7,011 nucleotides of DNA from assembly GCA_030612605.1 (NCBI GenBank), contig JAUWNO010000110.1:1-7011 (forward strand), written 5' to 3'. The DNA is from Armatimonadota bacterium. Its GTDB lineage: Bacteria > Cloacimonadota > Cloacimonadia > Cloacimonadales > TCS61. Position numbers and translations under genes: made by a program. Below are positions 1-6,352 of this stretch, piece after piece (the stretch's first letter is position 1; every line of letters begins with the position of its first letter). Below the pieces are notes generated by a model. That model did not search any database, had not been told where the DNA came from, and saw nothing but the letters and a program-made list of their open reading frames with translations.

Positions 1-1526
1 AGATTAACTTTCAATAAAGGCAGATATGAAAATTCCCTATCCGTAAGAACTTCAGATTTAATTATTGTACCGGCTAAATGCGGTTTTATTATCTTAAGCA
101 GATCTTTTTCAAAAATCTGATTTCTCACATACAAAACCTCATCAACACCTATTTTAGAGGGCTTTTCCGGTTTTTCTTTTTCTTCTTCAATTTCAGCTTC
201 TTCTGCTTCTTTTATTTCTTCAGTTTCAGATGGTTTTTCCGTTTTCTTATATTTTTCTATTATCTCTTCAGGAATGAATTGTGAAAGCTGTTCCTCGCTG
301 AGAACATTATGTTTGGTCACGAGCCAACGTACTTTCAATTCCTGAACTTTATCGAATTCATCCGGAGATAAAAGCAAAAAATTTCCTTTTTTCAGAGATG
401 GAATCTTTTTGATAATATTATCAGCTTCCATAGGAGCCATTGAATCAAGGCGGGTTTTCACTTTTTTAATATCCTGTTTTGTAGATAAAGTTCCGATATT
501 GTAAGTGGAAACCTGAGCAATGGATTTGTAATCGATATCACCCGGATTCTGAGTGGCAATGATGCAGCTGACCCCGTATTTGCGAGCCTGTTTGAAAAGA
601 AGAGTTAAGCTGTCTTTACATGCCGGTTTTTTCACTGGTGGGATGTAGGGCGCAATTTCATCGATATAATATGCACACTGAATTCCTTCCTGACCTTCTG
701 AAAGCGGATGTTTGAGCATCCAGTTATATAGCATCTGGGTAATATTTGCCATAAAAAACTCTTTCTCTTCCTGTGTATGAAGCGTATTCAGATAAATTAT
801 GGAAATACGTGTTTTTCCTTTGGGATCATCCAAACCCAGCAAAACATCGATATTAGCAGGAACTCCGGTTTCAAAGATTAACCTTCTGGAACCCAAAGTA
901 AGCAAACTCAGCTTTTTAATTAATAGTTTGAGAAGTTTCTCCGAACTTATTGTTTCTATGATTGTAGCAACAGATTCCGGTAAATCAGAAAGAAGCTCAA
1001 TCAGATTTTTAAACCCTCTTAAACTGATATTTGTATTTATGCAGTATTCAAAAACTACGGTTAAGATGGATTCAGCGGATTTTCCTTCATCTGTAGAATT
1101 ATCGAATCCAATAAGGCTAACCAGATTTTTGGCAGTTGCAGAAAGAAACCTGATCTTATCTTCAGCATCCATTTCTTCCATTCCTTCGAACTGAAGCGGA
1201 TTTATTGATAAAGGTAAACCTTTTGAACTTCCGGGTGTCCAGATTATTACTTCTGTATTTTGGATATAAGAATTGCGAATCTCAATAGAAGTTCCGGATT
1301 TCTTTACTTTTTCCTCATCTTCAATTTCCACCAAACTGGCAATATCTCCCTGTGGATCAAAGGCAATAATAGGAATGCCATTTCTTGCCAGCTCCTCTAC
1401 CAGAACTTTGCAGGCAACTGTTTTGCCGCTGCCTGAAGAACCGAAACAGGCAAAATGACGCTGTAAAATATTGGTAGGAATTGCTAATTCTTTATTTTTT
1501 GCTTTTCCTAAAATTAATTTTTCCAT
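1..1526 (-). CDS. HerA/DUF87-like P-loop ATPase, C-terminus off the left edge
   Basis: The reading frame stays open from an ATG at 1526 to the window edge (508 codons), so the protein is incomplete at its C-terminus. Walker A is GSSGSGKT at residues 29-36. Walker B is the hydrophobic run CAYYIDE with D289 and E290. A sensor-like ATQNP lies at 324-328. This order is typical of the HerA / DUF87 / VirB4-like FtsK-HerA ATPases, which pump or unwind DNA as hexamers. Residues 428-456 are a Glu/Lys/Pro-rich, probably disordered linker, followed by the start of another domain (from about 458). The start is well supported: AGGAG at 1537-1533 sits 6 nt before the ATG. The glycosyltransferase lies 76 nt upstream on the same strand, with no visible functional link. 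HerA proteins often work with a nuclease, but any downstream partner would lie outside the window. The family call is firm; a role in repair, conjugation or defence is not determinable. Confidence 0.9.
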   Translation of the reverse strand, partial: MEKLILGKAKNKELAIPTNILQRHFACFGSSGSGKTVACKVLVEELARNGIPIIAFDPQGDIASLVEIEDEEKVKKSGTSIEIRNSYIQNTEVIIWTPGSSKGLPLSINPLQFEGMEEMDAEDKIRFLSATAKNLVSLIGFDNSTDEGKSAESILTVVFEYCINTNISLRGFKNLIELLSDLPESVATIIETISSEKLLKLLIKKLSLLTLGSRRLIFETGVPANIDVLLGLDDPKGKTRISIIYLNTLHTQEEKEFFMANITQMLYNWMLKHPLSEGQEGIQCAYYIDEIAPYIPPVKKPACKDSLTLLFKQARKYGVSCIIATQNPGDIDYKSIAQVSTYNIGTLSTKQDIKKVKTRLDSMAPMEADNIIKKIPSLKKGNFLLLSPDEFDKVQELKVRWLVTKHNVLSEEQLSQFIPEEIIEKYKKTEKPSETEEIKEAEEAEIEEEKEKPEKPSKIGVDEVLYVRNQIFEKDLLKIIKPHLAGTIIKSEVLTDREFSYLPLLKVN

Positions 1527-1554
1527 TTTATTCTCCTACAAGTTTTTCTTTTAT

Positions 1555-1588
1555 AATGTACAAATATTTAATGCTTTTTGAAAGTCAA
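1555..1588 (-). promoter_or_regulatory. possible promoter of the HerA-like gene
   Basis: The minus strand reads TTGACT at 1588-1583 and then, about 16 nt on, TATTTG with AT-rich DNA after it. The TTG plus a downstream AnTATTTG also partly resembles the Bacteroidetes-type -33/-7 promoter (TTG and TAnnTTTG), with one mismatch in the -7 box. There is no terminator hairpin in the 76-nt gap, so read-through from the glycosyltransferase is equally possible. Confidence 0.3.
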
Positions 1589-1602
1589 ATTATTTAATAG
1601 GT

Positions 1603-2814
1603 TTATTCGGAGCAAGATTCCTGTAAATAAGATTCAATCTTTTCAATGCCACTTTGAATATCGAAATTTGTAATTACATCATTGTATGCAGTCTCAACTA
1701 TTCTGGCTTTTTCTGCTGGTTGATTTTCCATTTGCAATATCTGCTTTGCCAGATCAGATGCATCACTTGTTTTGTAAGAAAGCGCATTTTCGCCATGCCG
1801 AATCAGTTCCCTAGTACCACCTTCCAAAGTGCTGATCACAGGTAGTTTGGAAGCCATTGCTTCCAATGGTGTACGCGAAAAAGGTTCTTCCCAGGCTGAA
1901 GTAAAAACCAGCACATCATATTCGGAATATACATTTAACATCTCTTTCGCAGTCGCAAATTTAAAACTAACTCTATCTTGTATATCACATGCTTCTTTTT
2001 TCAGAAAATCAACGTATTCTTTTTCACCGTGACCATAGATAGTCAAAGAAAAATGAGCAGGAAGTAATTTTAAAGCACGAATAGCAGTAACAGTATCTTT
2101 ATCATCATGCAATCTCCCCACAAAAAGAAGCCTGCTGAATTCTTTATTCTCAATCCGCTGTTTAAATTTTTTGCAATCAATTCCAGTATAAATCACTGCT
2201 GCGTGTTCTACTTTAAAACCATTCTTAATTGTTAATTGTTTTAAGGCTTTACTTCCAAAATAAATACGTTTAAACTTAATATCTTCCCATTTGGTAAATG
2301 GAGCTTTTGCCCGAATGAAATTAGCCAATCCTGAAATTTTCAGTAAACTTCGCACTAAACATGCTTTTGGAGTTCCTGTTTCTCCGTTCCACCATCTTAA
2401 CCAAACATCGATTTTCAGACTATCTGCCAGCCAATGATCGGAAATATCATAAACAGTTGGTAACTTACTTTCCTGTAAAGTTAGAATCAGACCTTTATTC
2501 AACCCATTTAGATTAAAAATATAAATAATGTCAGGTTTGAAAGATTGCATTTCTTCAAGTAAAATTAAACGGTTGCGTTTTTCCAAATTGTAAAGTTTAA
2601 TAATCTTTAACCACGGATGTCCAAAGTATCCATGAACTTTCAAGCGACGATGAATATTAGATTCGATTTGCTCTTTCTCAATACCATGAGTGGATGTTAA
2701 CACTCGTATTTCATGTCCACGTTCAATAAGTCGGTCAACTATTTGTCTGCAACGTTCCTCATACCCACCAATCGAATGCGGAGGATAAAGATTGCTTATT
2801 ACAAGAATTTTCAT
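1603..2814 (-). CDS. family 4 (GT-B) glycosyltransferase
   Basis: This intact gene encodes 403 residues, a usual length for GT4 enzymes, which transfer sugars from nucleotide-sugar donors during cell-surface polysaccharide or glycoconjugate synthesis on the cytoplasmic side of the membrane. The N-terminal Rossmann half opens MKILVISNLYPP with the glycine loop IGGYEER at 15-21. The C-terminal donor-binding half has FVGRLHDDKD (231-240), YGHGEKEY (260-267) and the E-x7-E motif, E310 and E318, within EEPFSRTPLEAMA, then PVISTLEGGTRELI and GENALSY. There is no signal peptide or membrane helix. The start ATG at 2814 fits the canonical GT4 N-terminus, although there is no clear Shine-Dalgarno before it, as is common in Bacteroidetes relatives. 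No other polysaccharide gene is visible, so donor and acceptor are unknown. Confidence 0.93.
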   Translation of the reverse strand: MKILVISNLYPPHSIGGYEERCRQIVDRLIERGHEIRVLTSTHGIEKEQIESNIHRRLKVHGYFGHPWLKIIKLYNLEKRNRLILLEEMQSFKPDIIYIFNLNGLNKGLILTLQESKLPTVYDISDHWLADSLKIDVWLRWWNGETGTPKACLVRSLLKISGLANFIRAKAPFTKWEDIKFKRIYFGSKALKQLTIKNGFKVEHAAVIYTGIDCKKFKQRIENKEFSRLLFVGRLHDDKDTVTAIRALKLLPAHFSLTIYGHGEKEYVDFLKKEACDIQDRVSFKFATAKEMLNVYSEYDVLVFTSAWEEPFSRTPLEAMASKLPVISTLEGGTRELIRHGENALSYKTSDASDLAKQILQMENQPAEKARIVETAYNDVITNFDIQSGIEKIESYLQESCSE

Positions 2815-2948
2815 ATATCTACAAATTACAATTATCCAAAATAATCACAAAAAACGAAACTCTGTTAAAAAGTTTTTTCCCAATTTCAACTTCCCAAGAA
2901 ACTTAGAATTTATTAATTCAAATATATCATTTCATGTTTATCTCTTTT

Positions 2949-2978
2949 ACAATAAAAAAGCTTCTCAATATTTGTCAA
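2949..2978 (-). promoter_or_regulatory. candidate sigma-70-like promoter for the glycosyltransferase
   Basis: The minus strand has a perfect TTGACA at 2978-2973, an 18-nt spacer, then TATTGT at 2954-2949 (4 of 6 matches to TATAAT). It would start transcription near 2942, about 128 nt before the ATG at 2814. It is the best -35 match I noticed in this gap, but AT-rich DNA gives many chance matches. Confidence 0.4.
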
Positions 2979-3278
2979 CTTTAATTAATATTATCAAATA
3001 CTATTAGTAATAAAATTATTTGAATCCTGATTTTTTAATACTTTCAAGGATGACCTAAACACCAAAGTCGTGAAAAATGATCTGAACTCAAATTATACAT
3101 AAAAATTTATTAATTATTTATAAATATCTCTTTTGTATTGAACATCCAAGCAGGTTATTTAAGATGTAAATACATAATAATTTTATTTTAGAAAATAAAA
3201 AAACTTGCATTAAAATGGACGAATTTTTAATTTCGTTTTTGTGGATGTTGGGTTAATTAATTTAATTCAACCCCATTC

Positions 3279-3319
3279 GAAGCTCGGTTCCCGCCAGAAT
3301 CGAGCTTCTTTAAGTTTTT
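3279..3319 (+). terminator. terminator-like hairpin with T-rich tail (+ strand)
   Basis: An 11-bp stem (GAAGCTCGGTT at 3279-3289 with AATCGAGCTTC at 3298-3308, one G-T pair) closes an 8-nt loop. On the plus strand it is followed by TT, TAAG and five T. On the minus strand, the direction of the Fn3 gene that ends at 3339, the hairpin is followed by GAATGGGG and not a U tract. So it looks better as a plus-strand terminator, although no plus-strand gene precedes it. It may instead be a mobile palindromic repeat or an RNA 3'-end stabiliser. Confidence 0.4.
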
Positions 3320-3338
3320 GAGACCAACTTTTTTTCTG

Positions 3339-3680
3339 TTATTTCATTAATAACATTTTCTTGGATATTGCTTTTTCGCCTGCTCTTAATCTATAAATAT
3401 AAATCCCGGATGCTACATCTTGATTATTATCATCTTTCGCATTCCACTCTGCAAAATGAAAATCTGCTTCCAAATCTTTATCTATCAGGGTTCTTACTTT
3501 TTTTCCTTTAATATTGAAAACCTCTAATGTAACATGTTCGTTATCCTTGAGCGCAAAAGAAATTGTTGTTATGGGACTGCGTCCGGCACCTGACGGATTG
3601 AATGGATTGGGAAAATTATTTCCCAAAGTAGTTTCCAAGGGTTTTGTTAAAGCATCTGTATTTGTAATCTCAACTATTAC
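3339..3680 (-). pseudogene. C-terminal piece of a broken secreted protein: T9SS / FlgD-like sorting domain
   Basis: This is the downstream part of one frame interrupted by a TAA at 3683-3681. Reading straight on after that stop gives VIVEITNTDALTKPLETT, the usual linker, and then the complete C-terminal domain. Hallmarks are NNFPNPFNP, TTISFAL, VTLEVFNIKGKKVRTL, the WNAKDDNNQDVASGIY turn and the terminal KKMLLMK. In FCB-group bacteria this Por-secretion (type IX) or FlgD-Ig-like tail directs export and surface attachment, and is normally fused to the end of a large secreted protein. On its own the piece has only a TTG at 3638 as a possible start, in the middle of the linker, without a Shine-Dalgarno, so it is probably not made separately. 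An unusual seven-residue SGAGRSP insert splits the usual FNP-TTISF motif. Confidence 0.8.
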
Positions 3681-4343
3681 TTAATTTGAGGGTTCAGACT
3701 CATACTCGTCATACATAGCTGTTACATAATATGTATGCATTCCAACTGAAACAGTAAAATCGAGATAGAATAAAGTGGTAACTTCAGCGAGAAACTCATC
3801 ATCACGATAGATTTTGTAGCTTGAAACATTTCTGGAAAAATCACCTTCAGGAGATAACCACTGCAGAAGAACAAAATTTGCCGCATTGATCTGATAAGTT
3901 AGATTCGTGGGAGGATAAAGAATAACGGTCACAATTTCAATATTGGATGGCTCAGATTCACCATCATCATAAATTGCAGTAACAAAGTAGTTGTATTCTC
4001 CTGCATCTAAATCCGGATCATGATATGTGGTTTCAAAGATATCGAAGATCTCAGTAATCTCCACTCCATCTCTATAAACTTTATATCCCAATAATGTTCG
4101 ATCACGATTATTAATAATTCGATTATATTTTTTCTTATCTGAAGATGATTTTCTTTCATTATTTAGATTTTCCGAACCCGGTAAATCCCAATTGAGAGTA
4201 ACATTATTGAAATACGTTGTAGCAATCAAATTTTCCGGAGGATTTGCAATCGTGATTTCATTCAACACAAAATCTACTGCTGTTGTTTCCCATACGTTTA
4301 CTGCTACATTTTCTACACAAGAAGTAATATGAAGCTGATACAT
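3681..4343 (-). pseudogene. N-terminal piece of the same broken protein: two fibronectin-III-like domains
   Basis: This open stretch encodes 220 residues from the ATG at 4343 (a TTG precedes it). Residues 1-30, with VENVAVNVWETTAVDFVLNE, look like the last strands of a carboxypeptidase-regulatory-like beta domain that should begin further upstream. The first Fn3-like domain (about 35-140) carries GYKVYRDG, a Lys/Asn/Ser-rich insert at 58-82 and YFVTAIYDDGESEPSN. The second (about 142-220) carries YKIYRD and YYVTAMYDEYESEPSN, where it hits the TAA. There is no signal peptide, although such proteins are exported. An in-frame TGA lies just upstream at about 4357, beyond a run of eight T, so the 5' end of the original gene is missing or frameshifted. 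Together with 3339-3680 this is a remnant of one secreted Fn3/sorting-domain protein. Confidence 0.75.
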
Positions 4344-4362
4344 CAAAAAAAACCTTCAGGAA

Positions 4363-4390
4363 CCTCCCTTCTCTTTCCCAAAGGGAGAGG
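4363..4390. repeat. short palindromic repeat-like element beside the Fn3 remnant
   Basis: CTCCCTT (4364-4370) can pair with AAGGGAG (4381-4387) around a 10-nt pyrimidine-rich loop. An alternative inner pairing is CTTT-ccc-AAAG (4373-4383). The G+C content stands out against the A/T-rich surroundings. It sits directly upstream of the truncated Fn3 gene, where the rest of the coding sequence should be. It looks like a dispersed REP-type element, but only one copy is in the window. Confidence 0.4.
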
Positions 4391-4450
4391 TTGGTTGAGT
4401 TAGAAAAGTAGAAATTAACAAAATATCAAAAATATTGATTCTTTAATTTG

Positions 4451-4481
4451 CGATTCGAAAATACCGTTTCATCGTTTTTTT
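4451..4481 (+). terminator. weak terminator-like hairpin with seven T (+ strand)
   Basis: CGAT-tc-GAAA (4451-4460) can pair with TTTC-ATCG (4467-4474) with a 2-nt bulge and a 6-nt loop, followed by seven T (4475-4481). It fits a weak plus-strand terminator, but no plus-strand gene is present, and the composition makes chance formation plausible. Confidence 0.2.
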
Positions 4482-4535
4482 AGTGAGTTATAGATTTGTT
4501 TTGAATTTGAAATTTTGATCATTGATTTTTACCTG

Positions 4536-4583
4536 CCCTGTTAAACAAATCGTAGATTTAATGCGAAGCATTATTTAACAGGG
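4536..4583. repeat. three-way-junction palindrome with two GNA-triloop hairpins
   Basis: The outer stem is perfect over 10 bp: CCCTGTTAAA (4536-4545) with TTTAACAGGG (4574-4583). Inside, AAATC-gta-GATTT (4547-4559) and TAATGC-gaa-GCATTA (4559-4573) fill almost all remaining bases, sharing one T at 4559 and leaving only C4546 unpaired. Both inner loops are C-GNA-G triloops on the plus strand, and the second contains GCGAAGC, a heptamer known to form an exceptionally stable DNA mini-hairpin. Chance formation of so complete a fold is unlikely. It is probably a dispersed repeat or a single-strand-DNA recognition site; its function is unknown. Confidence 0.75.
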
Positions 4584-4678
4584 TGAATATTTTGTGTTTT
4601 GGATTTTGATATTTTATTAGAAATTAGATATTTGTAATTAGAGTTCATCCGTAAACTCGGTTTTTTAGACAAAATGGA

Positions 4679-4711
4679 AACTTGACTTAAGACGGAGTCT
4701 TGAGTTAAGTT
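4679..4711. repeat. 15-bp hairpin with GGA triloop, one half of an inverted pair
   Basis: AACTTGACTTAAGAC (4679-4693) pairs along its full length with GTCTTGAGTTAAGTT (4697-4711) around the loop GGA. Two of the 15 pairs are G-T on the plus strand and would be C-A mismatches on the minus strand, so the fold favours the plus strand. It is the inverted relative of 4734-4773, separated from it by 22 bases that contain the small palindrome GAAATGTTTC. Confidence 0.75.
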
Positions 4712-4733
4712 GAAATGTTTCAGTGGATTAGAC

Positions 4734-4773
4734 AACTTAAGTCAAGTCAGCTAAAGCTAACTTAACTCAAGTT
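4734..4773. repeat. 18-bp hairpin overlapping the rsh stop codon, other half of the inverted pair
   Basis: Plus-strand arms 4734-4751 and 4756-4773 enclose a 4-nt loop. On the minus strand all 18 positions pair, three of them as G-T; on the plus strand those three are A-C mismatches. Its arms are reverse complements of the arms of 4679-4711 (CTTAAGTCAAGT here against ACTTGACTTAAG there). The right arm covers the last codon and the TGA stop of the rsh remnant (4769-4767), so the repeat either contributed the end of that gene or forms part of its transcript's 3' end. No U tract follows on the minus strand. Confidence 0.7.
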
Positions 4774-5726
4774 TTTATCTTACGAATGTAACGCACATTT
4801 TTAATTTCTTTGATTTCATTCACAATTTTTTGCAGTTCAGTCTCATCTTTTACTTTGAAAGAGAAATTTCCGATTGTCTTTTCGTTAATGCTCTTAACCT
4901 GGGCATCATCCAAAGCAATTTTCAGTTTGGAAAACCTGTTCAATATATCCAACATCAAATTGGAGCTGCTGTCACCGGTAACCTTAATTTTCGCTGGATG
5001 GATTTTATTTTGTTTATTTTGTTTGGAAGAAAAATTCCATTGGATTGGAAGGATCCTTTCCGGTTCTTTTTTCTTTGAATACAAAAACCCGGGATTCGAA
5101 CAATCTGTTCGATGAATGGTGATTCCTCTTCCCCTGGTTGTATAGCCAATAATATCATCACCAGGCAGAGGATGACAGCATTTTGCATAGTTCAGCATCA
5201 AATTGTCTATTTCATCTATCTTGATTCCCTGAACTTTTTGTCTCGTTTCCTCTAATAGCTGTTCATCAACAGACAGATCTTCAATTTCTGCCTGTGAATC
5301 GCGGATCCTTTCTAATTCCTTCTCATCAATAATTTCCCTGATCTGTGAAAACAATATTTCACCTTTTCCCAACAAGGCGAACAAAGATTTGATATTATTA
5401 ATTTTGAATCTTCTGAAAATTTCAGAATACTCTTTTTTATCTTTGAATTTATAATGGAATTTCCTGCATTTCTTTTCAAATATTTCTTTTCCCAGATAGA
5501 TAGCATCTTCCAGTTCTTTCTGGTGGAAATAATTGCGAACTTTCTGGCGTGCTTTAGAAGTTTTAAAAAATTTCAGCCAGTCTTTACTGGGATTTCCACG
5601 TGGTGAAGTAATAATCTCAACCATATCCCCACTTTGTAAAATTGTTCTAATCGGAACCATCCTGCCATTTACTTTTGCACCAATACAACGTAATCCAACA
5701 TCTATGTGAACAGCATATGTATTAAT
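4767..5726 (-). pseudogene. rsh: C-terminal part of a RelA/SpoT homologue (TGS, helical, conserved-Cys, ACT)
   Basis: The frame is open from 5726 to the TGA at 4769 (319 codons). It starts inside the TGS domain with TYAVHIDVG, RCIGAKVNGRMVPIRT and LQSGDMVEIITSP. Then come the helical domain (SKDWLKFFKTSKARQKVRNYF), the conserved-cysteine domain (AKCCHPLPGDDIIGYTTRGRG, HRTDC) and a C-terminal ACT domain (about the last 80 residues). Numbered from the ATG at 5660, the key cysteines are C161, C162 and C187. In complete Rsh proteins these domains sense ribosome and tRNA state and control synthesis and hydrolysis of (p)ppGpp. The two catalytic domains that should precede them are absent or broken. 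A TAA (5729-5727) lies three codons before TYAVH, and the first ATG is internal to TGS with no Shine-Dalgarno. Translation as a separate regulatory fragment is possible but undemonstrated. Confidence 0.85.
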
Positions 5727-5741
5727 TTACAATTTTAAGAA

Positions 5742-6305
5742 TTAAGTGATATTTTCATCTATATTATTAAAAAAATGTTGTATTTGAATATAATAAGTAT
5801 TTGAAATTTTTTTCCAAGCATAATAAGCAAGACTTATAAAAGAAATTCCACAAAAACCTATAAAAATAATATAAATGTAATAATATTTCATATTAGAAAA
5901 ATGAGTAAATACAAATATTAAAGAAATAAAAAATATCAAAAAAAAATTAAAAAGCGATGCTCTTGCTATTCTAATTCTACTTCGAAGATAATCTAAATAT
6001 TCAGCATTTGTTTTACTTTTAGAAAAAAGAATACATCTTTTTTTGTGAAATACATCATTATTTTTGAAATATTTCCCTCGTATTTTTCTATCTTCTTTTT
6101 TTAATGATGCATCCCAAACTCGATCAAATAAAACACCAAATGTGTACGAAAGAGCAATTACTAAAATACTAATTGATGGAATCTTTTGCAATGTACCTAA
6201 TTTTAAAAAACTAGTCCCAAATATTGTTAAAACTAACAATATTAACCAAATCATTGTTTGAAAACCAGAGATAAAAATTTCAACAAATAAATTTGCCATA
6301 TTCAT
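5742..6305 (-). CDS. unrecognised four-helix membrane protein lodged in the rsh gene
   Basis: This intact gene encodes 187 residues from the ATG at 6305, chosen because AAAGGGGG stands 9 nt upstream. I do not recognise the family. Four hydrophobic stretches at about 14-34, 42-61, 118-136 and 141-164 predict four membrane helices. The loop between helices 2 and 3 (62-117) is strongly basic (LKKEDRKIRGKYFKNN, LRSRIRIAR), so by the positive-inside rule the loop and both termini face the cytoplasm. There is no signal peptide, enzyme motif or metal site. The gene occupies the place where the Rsh synthetase domain should be: the HD fragment ends 47 nt before it and the TGS fragment resumes about 15 nt after it. 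My count for 5761-6300 is 117 G+C of 540 (about 22%), against about 35% in sampled parts of the rsh remnant, which suggests a foreign origin. Small membrane effector or immunity proteins look like this, but no function is assignable. Confidence 0.8.
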   Translation of the reverse strand: MNMANLFVEIFISGFQTMIWLILLVLTIFGTSFLKLGTLQKIPSISILVIALSYTFGVLFDRVWDASLKKEDRKIRGKYFKNNDVFHKKRCILFSKSKTNAEYLDYLRSRIRIARASLFNFFLIFFISLIFVFTHFSNMKYYYIYIIFIGFCGISFISLAYYAWKKISNTYYIQIQHFFNNIDENIT

Positions 6306-6314
6306 ATTAATTGA

Positions 6315-6322
6315 CCCCCTTT
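6315..6322 (-). promoter_or_regulatory. strong Shine-Dalgarno of the membrane protein
   Basis: The minus strand reads AAAGGGGG at 6322-6315, 9 nt before the ATG at 6305. This run of G is conspicuous in DNA of about 22% G+C. It fixes the start at the first of two nearby ATGs (MNMANLF) and argues that this gene, unlike the rsh pieces on either side, is translated. Confidence 0.65.
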
Positions 6323-6352
6323 AAATATTAATTTATTTTCTATTTTAAAATT

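Larger units (their letters stand above)
2815..3338. other. intergenic region, AT-rich, no gene seen
   Basis: These 524 bases separate the end of the Fn3 remnant from the start of the glycosyltransferase. I find no convincing coding frame on either strand. The stretch holds a likely promoter for the glycosyltransferase (2949-2978), leaving a leader of roughly 130 nt. At its other end is a cluster of inverted repeats: the interrupted GGGTT...AACCC pairing at about 3250-3274 and the strong hairpin at 3279-3308. The rest is A/T-rich without a pattern I recognise. Confidence 0.6.
4347..4766. other. intergenic region dense in palindromes
   Basis: These 420 bases lie between the Fn3 remnant and the 3' end of the rsh remnant. 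I see no coding frame. The stretch holds a pyrimidine-rich hairpin (4363-4390), a weak terminator-like hairpin (4451-4481), a probable three-way junction (4536-4583) and two long hairpins in opposite orientation (4679-4711 and 4734-4773). The remaining DNA is very A/T-rich. Confidence 0.7.

Noticed and set aside
78..284. Plus-strand frame rich in Phe, suggestive of a small membrane protein
   Set aside because: It is the antisense of the Glu/Lys-rich linker of the HerA-like protein; GAA/AAA codons read backwards give TTT/TTC.
799..1458. Plus-strand open frames opposite the HerA-like gene
   Set aside because: They lie entirely opposite a frame with clear Walker motifs, and their translations show no recognisable domain. 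They are shadows.
3681..3683. Stop-codon reassignment or programmed read-through at the internal TAA
   Set aside because: TAA also ends the glycosyltransferase and the membrane-protein gene, so a recoded TAA is unlikely. The gene also lacks its 5' end, which fits plain decay.
4641..4666. GAGTT...AACTC hairpin followed by six T on the plus strand, as a terminator
   Set aside because: The stem is only 5 bp with an 8-nt loop, and no plus-strand gene lies upstream; chance is likely in this composition.
4810..5188. Open frames on both strands inside the rsh C-terminal fragment
   Set aside because: They overlap the well-supported conserved-Cys and ACT coding frame and have no features of their own.
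5742..6305. The inserted gene as a transposase, recombinase or other mobility enzyme
   Set aside because: It has four hydrophobic helices and no catalytic motif. I also see no terminal inverted repeats or target-site duplication at the breaks (about 5726 and 6353).
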